Of a stretch of 64,000 bases of DNA, positions 51,341 to 59,181 are shown piece by piece (the first letter of the stretch is position 1; each line of letters begins with the position of its first letter). Source of the DNA: Janthinobacterium saanense (lineage in GTDB: Bacteria; Pseudomonadota; Gammaproteobacteria; Burkholderiales; Burkholderiaceae_D); the NCBI RefSeq assembly GCF_014200675.1, contig NZ_JACHCI010000012.1, forward strand, positions 123,204 through 187,203, in the 5' to 3' direction. Under the pieces are notes generated by a model. That model worked only from the letters and a program-made list of their open reading frames with translations, did not search any database and was not told the DNA's origin. Position numbers and translations under genes: made by a program.

Positions 51341-52999
51341 ATGCCCACACTGTCACTCATCGTTAATTGCTTGCTGCTGTGCTGCCTGGCCCTGCCCACG
51401 TCTGCCATGGCGCGCAGTTTGTCCATGTCGCTGGACGATGGCTGGCGCGCCTGTGACAGCACGCTCCCCACGGCATCGCTGCACCAGTTGCTCAAGCCGC
51501 AGCAACTGCACTGCCTGGAACGTGAGCTGATCCTCCCCGCCACGCCGCACGCGCCGCAAGTGCTGCTGCTGTCGGCCCTGGCGGCCAGCACCTTGTGGCT
51601 CGATGGTGTGCAAATCGCCAGCAATGGCCAGCCTGCCGCGCAAGCCGCCGATGAAATCGCCGGCCGGATCGATATGGCCGTGCCGCTGGCGCCCGCGCAA
51701 CTGGCCCAGGGAACACATCACTTGCGGCTGCTGCTGTCGACGCAGCAAGTGCCAGCCCGGCTGGACGCGCCGTTGTATGGTTTTTCCCTGCAAGACCAGC
51801 AAGCCTATCAAGCGGCACAAGCGTGGCGCAATCTGCCGCCGTTGTTGCTGGCAGGCGCGCTGGCCGGTGTCGCCCTGCTGTTTATCGCCTTGAAATTCGC
51901 CTTGAACCTGCTGTATCAACGGCACTTGCACTGGACTGTCTTTACGGCGCTGTGCCTGGCAGCAAGCCTGCTGCTACTGGCGGAAACCTGGCGCAGCCTG
52001 GCCGGCTACGCCTATCCCCAGCACATCGTGCGCCTGTATGCCATCAACCTGCTGACCTGGCTGTTTGCCGCGCTGCTACCGCTGTACTTTTTCTGCGTTT
52101 ATCATCGCCGCCACTGGCTGCTGGCCGCTGTCCTGATACTGGCAGGTGTCGCCGTGGCCGGCGCCTTGCCGGCCCATTTCGACAACCAGTGCCGGTTGAT
52201 GTTTGTCACGGGATTGATAGGCAGCTTGCTGCTGAACCTGTTCGCCCTGTGGCGCCGCTTGCCGGGCAGCCGGGGCGGCACCGCGATTGCGCTGCTCTCC
52301 TGCGCCATGTACAAGCTGGCCGGTGACGGTTTTGCCGAAGGCGGTTTTGCGCTGGTCGTCTGTTTCCTGCTGCTACCGTTGTGCTTTCAATTGCTGTCGC
52401 AACTGATGCGCGACCGGCAAAAGGTGGCACGCGCCAGCCAGCTGGAAAACCAGCTCTTGCGCAAAAACCTGCAACCGCATTTCCTGATGAATTCCTTGAG
52501 CCTGATCAGCGAACTGAATGAGCAATCACCGCAGGCGGCAGAAGATTTCATCGTCGCGCTGGGCGCCGGTTTCCGCATGCTCAACGAGTATGCACAGCAA
52601 CCCAGCATTGCCCTGACGCAGGAATTGTCCCTGTGCCATAACTATCTGGCCATCATGAGCACGCGCTTGCAACAACCTTGCAGCCTGGAACTGATAGGCG
52701 AGACCAGCGCCATCATCGTGCCACCCGCCGCCTTGCTGACGGCGCTGGAAAACGCCTTCAGCCATACGCGCTACCGGCAAGGCGTCACTTTCCAGCTAGA
52801 AATCGAAAGGAATGGTCAAACGGATGTGCTGCGCCTGCTGCTGCCCGCCAGCGAAGTGCGGCCACATACGGGCAGCGGCATGGGCGAGCGGTATATCCGT
52901 TCCAGCCTGCAAGCCGTGTTTGGCAAGCACGCCCGCTATGACACCACGCAGCAGCCACAGGGCTGGCAGCTGCGATTCACCTTGCCGGCGGCATCATGA
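51341..52999 (+). CDS. LytS/YehU-type sensor histidine kinase with 7TM receptor module
   Basis: 552 residues: signal peptide, an extracytoplasmic jelly-roll-like domain (about 25-165), seven predicted transmembrane helices (about 170-355, 7TMR-DISM-like), and a His-kinase domain of the LytS class with KNLQPHFLMNSLSLISELNE (His 380) and a C-terminal ATPase whose N-box reads PPAALLTALENAFSH and whose G-box is GSGMGERYIRSSL. The ligand is unknown; 7TM-DISM receptors often sense small carbohydrates. Its stop overlaps the response regulator start (ATGA). Confidence 0.9.
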   Translation: MPTLSLIVNCLLLCCLALPTSAMARSLSMSLDDGWRACDSTLPTASLHQLLKPQQLHCLERELILPATPHAPQVLLLSALAASTLWLDGVQIASNGQPAAQAADEIAGRIDMAVPLAPAQLAQGTHHLRLLLSTQQVPARLDAPLYGFSLQDQQAYQAAQAWRNLPPLLLAGALAGVALLFIALKFALNLLYQRHLHWTVFTALCLAASLLLLAETWRSLAGYAYPQHIVRLYAINLLTWLFAALLPLYFFCVYHRRHWLLAAVLILAGVAVAGALPAHFDNQCRLMFVTGLIGSLLLNLFALWRRLPGSRGGTAIALLSCAMYKLAGDGFAEGGFALVVCFLLLPLCFQLLSQLMRDRQKVARASQLENQLLRKNLQPHFLMNSLSLISELNEQSPQAAEDFIVALGAGFRMLNEYAQQPSIALTQELSLCHNYLAIMSTRLQQPCSLELIGETSAIIVPPAALLTALENAFSHTRYRQGVTFQLEIERNGQTDVLRLLLPASEVRPHTGSGMGERYIRSSLQAVFGKHARYDTTQQPQGWQLRFTLPAAS

Positions 53000-53688
53000 A
53001 GATAGTGATACTGGAAGACGAACCGCTGATCGCACGGCGCCTGGAACGCGAGGTACGCGCTCACTTTGGCGCTCGCCTGGCGCATTTGGTTTTGCATGAC
53101 GGCCTGGAGCAGGCGCTGGCCGAGCTGCAAGCTGGCCCCTGCGATTTATTGCTGTTGGACTTGAACCTGCATGGCGCCGATGGCTACGCGCTACTGCGCC
53201 TGGCGGGCAAGCGCAGCTTCCAGACAATTGTCGTCTCGGCCCATGCGGAGCGCTCGATCACGGCCTTTGACCTGGGCGTGCTTGATTTCGTCGCCAAACC
53301 CTTCAGCCGCGAGCGCCTGCAGCAAGCCTTGCAGCGCTATACGGATCTAAGCCGGCCGCCTCAATTTTCCCTGGCAGTGAAAAAGCGGGGCGCACTGGAA
53401 TGGATCGCGATCGCCGAGATCGACCATGTGCAGGCCGACGGCCATTACAGCAATATCGTGCTATGCAACGGCGAAGAATGTTTCCACGACTTGCCAATTG
53501 AAAAAATCATGGCCCTGCTGCCACCGCATTTCTTGCGCGTGCACCGCTCCTACCTCGTCAACAGCCTTTTTTTCCAGCGCCTGCACATCAGCGCGGGCGG
53601 CAAATATGCGCTGGACACACAGACGAGCACAGGCATTCCTGTGTCGCGCGGTAACTATGCTCTGCTGAAACAAAGGCTGCTGGGCTAA
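52996..53688 (+). CDS. LytTR-family response regulator
   Basis: 230 residues: receiver domain 1-118 (D55 in LLLLDLNLHGADG) and LytTR DNA-binding domain about 125-230 (LEWIAIAEIDHVQADGHYSN, HFLRVHRSYLVNSLFFQRLH). Paired by 4-bp overlap with the LytS-type kinase. Targets unknown; the divergent serine hydrolase-TPR gene is the obvious candidate. Confidence 0.95.
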   Translation: MKIVILEDEPLIARRLEREVRAHFGARLAHLVLHDGLEQALAELQAGPCDLLLLDLNLHGADGYALLRLAGKRSFQTIVVSAHAERSITAFDLGVLDFVAKPFSRERLQQALQRYTDLSRPPQFSLAVKKRGALEWIAIAEIDHVQADGHYSNIVLCNGEECFHDLPIEKIMALLPPHFLRVHRSYLVNSLFFQRLHISAGGKYALDTQTSTGIPVSRGNYALLKQRLLG

Positions 53689-53695
53689 AGTTACT

Positions 53696-54568
53696 CTACC
53701 AATGGGGGGCGTAATCAGGGAATGGCGACGCCATATGTCCGGGTTCAATCGGTGGCGGCATCCACTCGCGCGGGTCAACCTTGTAGTATTTGAGAAACTC
53801 TGCAAACAGCTCCTCATGATGTTCGGCCATCTGATATGGCTTTTCAAAGAAGGTTTCGGTCGCCACGGCAAAGAATTCGGCAGGATTGGTGGCGCCGTAA
53901 TGGTCCATCACGCTTTGCTGCTGATAAATGGCGTCGTGGCGCAAATTGGCAAAATCGCGCGACAGCACGGTGGCCCAGCTGCGGTAGCTCGATACATTCG
54001 GCAGATATGGCGCGCCGTTCGCCGCCCCCGATTCACTGTCGAGCTGGTGGGCAAATTCATGCAGCACCACATTGTGGCCATCGGTCCAGTCGGCTGCGCC
54101 GCGCTGCACATGGTCCCAGGACAACACCACCCGGCCATCGCCCCACGATTCGCCCAATAAACCGTTGGCCGCTGGCGTGACCACGCCGCCCGGCCCCACC
54201 TCATTGCGCGTGACCAAAAATTCGGTCGGGTAGACCAGGATGGTGGCTAGCTGCGGATAGACCTGGGTCTGGCGGTTCAGCAAGAGCAGGCAGGCCTGAC
54301 CGGCGATGGTGTAGCGCATCTCGTCCGTGACTTCCAGGCCGCCGCAACCGACAAATTTCTTTTGATACAGAAACTGCACCACCAGCCGTTGCAATTGCTG
54401 CTGCAGCGGCGCCGGCATGCGCTGGTAGACGGGAATATTCTGTTCCAGCACGGCCAAGCCTGCCGCCGGCAAGGGCTTGGCCAAGGCCCGCTTCAAACGC
54501 CAACCGGGAAACCACAGGGCCAGCACGATGCCGGCAATGACGAGGGAAATCCATAGCAGCGGGTTCAT
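53696..54568 (-). CDS. mtfA: Zinc-dependent peptidase MtfA (Mlc titration factor family)
   Basis: 290 residues. An N-terminal membrane segment (about 5-20) not seen in shorter E. coli MtfA is followed by the MtfA domain: LVVQFLYQKKFVGCGGLEVT, the zinc motif HNVVLHEFAHQLD, Glu in NPAEFFAVATETFFEKP. E. coli MtfA binds the repressor Mlc and has aminopeptidase activity. Start ATG 54568. The stop is 7 bp from the end of the convergent LytTR gene. Confidence 0.9.
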   Translation of the reverse strand: MNPLLWISLVIAGIVLALWFPGWRLKRALAKPLPAAGLAVLEQNIPVYQRMPAPLQQQLQRLVVQFLYQKKFVGCGGLEVTDEMRYTIAGQACLLLLNRQTQVYPQLATILVYPTEFLVTRNEVGPGGVVTPAANGLLGESWGDGRVVLSWDHVQRGAADWTDGHNVVLHEFAHQLDSESGAANGAPYLPNVSSYRSWATVLSRDFANLRHDAIYQQQSVMDHYGATNPAEFFAVATETFFEKPYQMAEHHEELFAEFLKYYKVDPREWMPPPIEPGHMASPFPDYAPHW

Positions 54569-54746
54569 GCGGATACCCGATGCAAGATGGTGCAAGGCGT
54601 GGAGACAGAGGCGGCGTAGGCAGGCAAGGAAAGACTCCTTCGAGTGGGCCCGCGCCGGTGCGGGCAGGCAGTCCAATCAAGATGGGGCTGCTTGATATCT
54701 TTTCAATCAGCAATTACGAGATGCCCTCGTATGTTTCTAAAACGCC

Positions 54747-54772
54747 AAAAGCCGGGCTAAAACCCGGCTTTA
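54747..54772 (-). terminator. Terminator after winged-helix gene
   Basis: AAAGCCGGG (54748-54756), loop of six, CCCGGCTTT (54763-54771); on the minus strand the stem ends in TTTT. It lies about 30 bp beyond the stop of the winged-helix gene. Confidence 0.75.
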
Positions 54773-54800
54773 TTAATTACACAGTCACCACGCCAGCTAA

Positions 54801-55427
54801 TTACTCAGCGGCTTTCTGCTGTGGCGCACCAAACAATGCTGCTACCAAGGGGTCGCGCATCACCGGGCCGCGGTTGACGCGGATGGCGTAATGCGTGTCA
54901 TCGGCCAGGATATGGAAGTGGCGGCCGCTGCCTGCCATGCTTTGCTCGCGCAAGCCTGGACGGTCCTTGCGCGGTGGCGCGCCTTCGCGTTTTGGTTGTA
55001 CGATGGCAGCCAGGAAGGCTTTGACGCGTTCCGGGTCAGGCGTCAGCTGGTACACGGCCTTGCCCAGATAGGTGGCCGTGCCTTCGATATAGCGGGCCAG
55101 TTCGATCACGCCCGCTTCGCGCAGGTCGCGGATGTATTTGCGGGCGCCCGATGGCGAAAACTTGAGGAACCAGGCGATTTCATCGGCCAGCATCTCGTGC
55201 AGCGACAATTCGGCGATCAACTTTTGCATGTTCTCGATGCGGCGCAAGGTGGCGGACGTCGAACGCACGCGCTCGATCGGCGCCATGGAAATTGGGTTCA
55301 TGCGCTCCGGGGGGATCGGGGCCGCACGCTCAACCATTGCCATTTGAGGACCTTTTTCAGGGCCACGAAGTTCCTGGTGCGCTGCCTTCATTTCGCTCTT
55401 CACGTGAGACTGAGTCATTGCATGCAT
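54801..55427 (-). CDS. Winged-helix DNA-binding protein of unknown target
   Basis: 208 residues. Central winged helix (IENMQKLIAELSLHEMLADE, IAWFLKFSPSGARKYIRDLR, EAGVIELARYIEGTATYLG) with a Pro-rich N-terminus and a C-terminal module GRHFHILADDTHYAIRVNRG ending VRDPLVAALFG-like (MRDPLVAALFG). The C-terminal motif recurs in betaproteobacterial plasmid and chromosomal regulators from memory, but no family function is known. AAGGAG lies 7 bp before ATG 55427. Confidence 0.78.
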   Translation of the reverse strand: MHAMTQSHVKSEMKAAHQELRGPEKGPQMAMVERAAPIPPERMNPISMAPIERVRSTSATLRRIENMQKLIAELSLHEMLADEIAWFLKFSPSGARKYIRDLREAGVIELARYIEGTATYLGKAVYQLTPDPERVKAFLAAIVQPKREGAPPRKDRPGLREQSMAGSGRHFHILADDTHYAIRVNRGPVMRDPLVAALFGAPQQKAAE

Positions 55428-55756
55428 TTGAACACTCCTTTTTAAACGATTGCCGGTAGCCCGAATTATTAAATTCTTGGCAATTTTTGTACCAAGTAGC
55501 CACAATTCCTAGGCGTCTGACTAAAGAATGCCTGTGTGAACTGTCTTGGTCTGTGCGTTATCGAACATTAGGATGAAGATTCATGCCGGGAAGCGAAAAA
55601 TATTGCACCTCGGCATTTTTTACAACAGCTTACATATTCAAGGCCCGATACCGCGCACAAGGTGAAATGGCGAACAGAGGCGATGAGGCTATTGCCATAA
55701 ATTTAACCCAGCACCTCTTTCTTTAGCCGTTTAACTCGCCACATAAAGGAACCATC
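55428..55756. other. Divergent intergenic region
   Basis: Roughly 330 bp between the winged-helix gene (minus) and the lipoprotein gene (plus), A/T-richer than its surroundings. Holds both promoters. An imperfect long-loop hairpin ATGCCG/CGGCAT followed by T6 near 55582-55622 might be a weak terminator. No gene seen. Confidence 0.4.
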
Positions 55757-56038
55757 ATGAGCATCCTGAAAAAAGCCCCTGCCGTGCTGTCTGCCGCAGC
55801 CCTGATTACCATCAGCCTGGCCTTGAGCGCCTGTAAAAAACCAGCCGATGCACCGCTGCCGGAAGCGGCGCCACCGGCTATGGCGCCTGCCACGCCAGCG
55901 ACCACGCAGCCGGCGCCCTCGCCCGCTTCTGATCCGAACGCCCCGCCAGCCACACCGCTGACCGATCCGGCCACCACACCGGCCGTGCCGCCAGCAGGCG
56001 CAGCTGGCACGGAAACGCCTGCCACGCCGCCTAAATAA
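55757..56038 (+). CDS. Small proline/alanine-rich lipoprotein
   Basis: 93 residues: lipoprotein signal (LITISLALSAC, Cys 26) followed by a low-complexity Pro/Ala/Thr tail with no predicted fold (PATPATTQPAPSPASDP). Probably an envelope tether or spacer; function unknown. Ribosome site AAAGGAACC before ATG 55757. Ends at a strong terminator. Confidence 0.72.
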   Translation: MSILKKAPAVLSAAALITISLALSACKKPADAPLPEAAPPAMAPATPATTQPAPSPASDPNAPPATPLTDPATTPAVPPAGAAGTETPATPPK

Positions 56039-56087
56039 ATTCCGGAGCTTGGCCCCAGTCCATAGATAGCTTGTCGTTGGGGATATG

Positions 56088-56127
56088 CGCGCTATCGCAG
56101 TGAGCACTGCCATAGCGCGTTTTTTTA
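56088..56127 (+). terminator. Strong Rho-independent terminator after lipoprotein gene
   Basis: CGCGCTAT-c-GCAGT (56088-56101) pairs with ACTGC-c-ATAGCGCG (56106-56119) around GAGC, followed by T7: a 13-bp stem with one mismatch. Confidence 0.92.
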
Positions 56128-56189
56128 TTTGGAGTCCTGAATACCAACTTGGTTCGGCTGCCTTGTGTGATACCGCGCAGTACCGAAGC

Positions 56190-56207
56190 TGTGCGAGATT
56201 CCGGACG
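56190..56207. promoter_or_regulatory. Imperfect DctD-like upstream activator site
   Basis: TGTGCGAGATTCCGGACG has a partial inverted repeat and resembles the TGTGCGGAxxTCCGCACA type bound by DctD activators. It lies about 115-130 bp upstream of the sigma-54 promoter, a normal enhancer distance. Match is imperfect, so this is a weak call. Confidence 0.3.
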
Positions 56208-56320
56208 TGAAGCAGGGACTGCGTGCGGGAAAACAGAAACAGGCCAGCGCTGGGTTTTTCTCGATAAAAATTAAACCTTTAGAAACAATTACTTGCAATA
56301 AACTCCAAAATACAGTCCAC

Positions 56321-56336
56321 TGGCACGGAAGATGCT
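56321..56336 (+). promoter_or_regulatory. Sigma-54 (RpoN) -24/-12 promoter
   Basis: TGGCACGGAAGATGCT matches the consensus TGGCACG-N4-TTGCW with one mismatch; GG (56322-56323) and GC (56334-56335) are separated by exactly 10 bases. It is about 85 bp upstream of the ABC transporter operon, and the operon is followed by a sigma-54 activator gene. Confidence 0.75.
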
Positions 56337-56420
56337 TTTACATTCTCAGCGCCGCCATCAGAGCAGCCGCACGCAGTTGCAACAAGCAGAATAAAAACAT
56401 CTATCTTTGGAGACAATCGC

Positions 56421-57434
56421 ATGATCCGCAATCACGTTCGCACTTTCCGTATCTCGTCCATCCTCAATACCAAGGCCCTGGCCGTGGCTATCGCCCTGGC
56501 GGCCCAATTCCCGCTGTCGGCCCACGCCGCCGATCTGGTACGCCTGGGCAACCTGAAATTCGCCCATTACGGCGCGGTAGCCTATATGAAGGAAATCGCC
56601 CCAAAATATGATTTGAAAATTGAAGAGCGCGTGTTCGCCAAGGGCCTGGACATCGTGCCCGCCATGATCGCCGGCGAAATCGACGTCTCGGCCAGCGCGC
56701 TGGAAGCGGCCATTACCGGCCGCGCCACCGGCTTGCCCGTGTATCTGGTGGGCGGCTTCGCCAAGGGCGGCGTGCAAATCGTCGGCCGCCCCGACCTGAA
56801 TATCAAGGGCATCGCCGATTTGAAGGGTAAAAAAGTCGGTGTCACGCGCGGTGGCCCGCAGGAAATCCTGCTGTTCGCGGAACTGGCCAAGGCCAAGCTG
56901 ACCTGGTCCGACAAAAAGGGCAAGGACGTACAGATCCTGTACATGGGCTACCCCGACCTGAACCAGGCCCTGCTGACCAAGGAAATCGACGCCATGAGCC
57001 AGTCCGAGCCGTATTCGACGCAGGCGATCCACAAGAACTATGGCGTGCAAATCCTGAAACCGTATGACACGCCACTGGGCGAACCCGTGCGCGCACTGGT
57101 GATGACGGAAAAAATGTACAAGGAAAAGCCTGCCGTGGCGCAACGCTTCATGGATTGCTTCGTGGCCGCCACCCGCGCCTTTTTGGCCGACCCGAAACTG
57201 GCGGAAAAATACGTGCGCGAATCGATGTTCAAGAACCAGATCACTTCCGAGGATTACCGCGACGCCATCGACAACGCCATCTTCACGGAAGACATTTCGC
57301 AAAGCCACGTGCAGCTGACCACCGACTACATGGTGCAGTTCGGCGTGGGCCGCATGGCCAAACCGCCTGCCGCCAAGGACTGGGTCAAGCTGGACCTGCT
57401 GGAAAAAGCCAAGAAATCTTACGCACCACGCTAA
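56421..57434 (+). CDS. NitT/TauT-type ABC transporter substrate-binding protein
   Basis: 337-residue periplasmic binding protein. Signal peptide 1-36 (cleavage near AHA-ADLVR), then VRLGNLKFAHYGAVAYMKEI, AGEIDVSASALEAAITGRAT, LKGKKVGVTRGGPQEILLFA and ALLTKEIDAMSQSEPYSTQA. NitT/TauT family members carry nitrate, taurine, sulfonates, thiamine precursors or aromatic acids; the ligand here is not predictable. First gene of the ABC operon, behind the sigma-54 promoter. Confidence 0.93.
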   Translation: MIRNHVRTFRISSILNTKALAVAIALAAQFPLSAHAADLVRLGNLKFAHYGAVAYMKEIAPKYDLKIEERVFAKGLDIVPAMIAGEIDVSASALEAAITGRATGLPVYLVGGFAKGGVQIVGRPDLNIKGIADLKGKKVGVTRGGPQEILLFAELAKAKLTWSDKKGKDVQILYMGYPDLNQALLTKEIDAMSQSEPYSTQAIHKNYGVQILKPYDTPLGEPVRALVMTEKMYKEKPAVAQRFMDCFVAATRAFLADPKLAEKYVRESMFKNQITSEDYRDAIDNAIFTEDISQSHVQLTTDYMVQFGVGRMAKPPAAKDWVKLDLLEKAKKSYAPR

Positions 57435-57449
57435 GGGGAAAGTATCACC

Positions 57450-58271
57450 ATGAATCTGCAAACCATGAAACGCGCCTTGCATGGCGCCATCGTGCCGGTG
57501 GCCGTGCTCCTGATCTGGCAAGCCATGTCCACCTTCGGCTGGATCAACCCGCAAATCCTGCCTTCGCCCGTTGCCGTAGTGATCAAGTGGTATGAATACC
57601 TGATCCCGATGGAGGCTTACACGCCTGAATCGGGCAATTACCTGATCTGGATGCTGTCGGGCGAATTGCCGCATGACGCCTGGGCCAGCCTGTCGCGCGT
57701 GCTGGGCGGCTTTGCCATCGGCGCCGGCCTGGCTTTGCCGCTGGGCCTGCTGATGGGCACGAATAAAACCATCTACAAGCTGTTCGATCCGCTGGTGCAA
57801 GTGCTGCGCCCGATTCCACCGATTGCCTACATTCCGCTGGCGATTCTGTGGTTCGGCCTGGGCAATCCACCGGCTTTCTTCCTGATCAGCATCGGCTCCT
57901 TCTTCCCCGTGCTGATGAATACCATCGCCGGCGTGCGCCAGGTCGACGGCATCTACATTCGCGCCGCGCGCAACCTGGGCGCCAGCCAGATGACCATGTT
58001 CCGCCGCGTCATCTTGCCGGCAGCCACGCCCTACATCCTGGCCGGTGCGCGCATCGGCATGGGCACCGCCTTCATCGTCGTGATCGTGGCGGAAATGATC
58101 GCCGTCAACAGCGGCCTGGGTTTCCGCATCCTCGAAGCGCGCGAGTATTTCTGGTCCGACAAAATTATCGCCGGCATGTTTACCATCGGCCTGTTCGGCC
58201 TGGCCATCGACATCGCCATGAATGCCCTGAATAATCATTTGCTGCAGTGGCACCGCGGCCTGGAACACTGA
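57450..58271 (+). CDS. NitT/TauT-type ABC transporter permease
   Basis: 273-residue inner-membrane permease with about six transmembrane helices and the EAA loop YIRAARNLGASQMTMFRRVI followed by LPAATPYILAGARIGMGTAF. Begins 15 bp after the binding-protein gene. A periplasmic insertion of about 40 residues near 45-75 (YEYLIPMEAYTPESGNYLIW) is larger than usual. Confidence 0.93.
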   Translation: MNLQTMKRALHGAIVPVAVLLIWQAMSTFGWINPQILPSPVAVVIKWYEYLIPMEAYTPESGNYLIWMLSGELPHDAWASLSRVLGGFAIGAGLALPLGLLMGTNKTIYKLFDPLVQVLRPIPPIAYIPLAILWFGLGNPPAFFLISIGSFFPVLMNTIAGVRQVDGIYIRAARNLGASQMTMFRRVILPAATPYILAGARIGMGTAFIVVIVAEMIAVNSGLGFRILEAREYFWSDKIIAGMFTIGLFGLAIDIAMNALNNHLLQWHRGLEH

Positions 58272-58282
58272 GAGGAACGGCC

Positions 58283-59074
58283 ATGACCACGATCAATATC
58301 AATGCAGTCAATAAAATCTTCAGCACGGGCGGCAACGACGTCATTGCGCTGAAAGACATCAACCTCGACATCGCCAGCGGCGAGTTCATCTGCCTGCTGG
58401 GGCCTTCGGGCTGCGGCAAGTCGACCCTGCTCAACGCCATCGCCGGTTTTTCCCACCCGACTTCCGGCCAGATCCTGGCCGGCGGCAAGCTGATCACCGA
58501 ACCCGGTCCCGACCGCGGCATGGTGTTCCAGGAATACGCGCTGTTCCCGTGGATGTCGATCGAGCGCAATATCGCCTTCGGCCTGGAAATCGCCGGCAAG
58601 TCCGCCGCCGAGATCAAGGAACGGGTCGACATGCTGCTCAATATGCTGGGCCTGACGGAATTTCGCGCGCGCTATCCGAAAGACTTGTCGGGCGGCATGC
58701 GCCAGCGCGTGGCGATTGCCCGCGTGCTGGCCCTCGATTCACCGATCATGCTGATGGATGAACCGTTCGGCGCGCTCGACGCCTTGACCCGGCGCAACCT
58801 GCAAGACGAGTTGCTGAAGATCTGGAAAGTCTTCGGCACCACCATCGTGTTTGTCACCCACTCGATCGAGGAATCGATCTACCTGGCCGACCGCACCATC
58901 GTCATGACCTACCGCCCCGGCTCCATCAAGCGCGACGTGGCCATCGACCTGCCCCGCCCACGCGACCCGAGCGACCCCGAGTTCAACCGCCTGAAGCGCA
59001 TACTGGGGGAAATGGTGATGGAGGAGCAGCAGCGTCACCACAACGCGGAAACCATGGCAAGTACGGCAGATTAG
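58283..59074 (+). CDS. NitT/TauT-type ABC transporter ATP-binding protein
   Basis: 263 residues. Walker A LLGPSGCGKST, Q-loop MVFQEYALFPWM, signature LSGGMRQRVAIARVL, Walker B IMLMDEPFGALD, switch FVTHSIEESIYLADR. Belongs to the SsuB/TauB/NrtD group. Start ATG 58283, with AGAGGAA upstream, 11 bp after the permease. Probably the last transporter gene before the kinase. Confidence 0.94.
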   Translation: MTTININAVNKIFSTGGNDVIALKDINLDIASGEFICLLGPSGCGKSTLLNAIAGFSHPTSGQILAGGKLITEPGPDRGMVFQEYALFPWMSIERNIAFGLEIAGKSAAEIKERVDMLLNMLGLTEFRARYPKDLSGGMRQRVAIARVLALDSPIMLMDEPFGALDALTRRNLQDELLKIWKVFGTTIVFVTHSIEESIYLADRTIVMTYRPGSIKRDVAIDLPRPRDPSDPEFNRLKRILGEMVMEEQQRHHNAETMASTAD

Positions 59075-59107
59075 TCTGATTGCTACCTCAACCCAACGGC
59101 AAAGACC

Positions 59108-59134
59108 GGGGTCGGACCCTCAGGGTCCGACCCC
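59108..59134. repeat. 27-bp perfect palindrome, REP-like element
   Basis: GGGGTCGGACCCT, one central base, then AGGGTCCGACCCC: a perfect inverted repeat between the ABC operon and the kinase gene. GGGGTC-GACCCC palindromes are familiar intergenic repeats in proteobacteria. It has no T run after it, so it is not a classic terminator, but it could stabilise the upstream mRNA end. Confidence 0.8.
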
Positions 59135-59181
59135 AGCCCTTCGCTGTATGGGTTACTTACTAAAGAGACAAACGGAACCCC

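Noticed and set aside
55582..55622. Hairpin with T6, possible terminator of a small RNA
   Set aside because: Stem only six pairs with a loop over 20 bases; too weak to call.
56358..58268. 636-residue antisense frame across the ABC binding protein and permease genes
   Set aside because: Shadow frame, His/Gln-rich; the plus strand carries clear family motifs.
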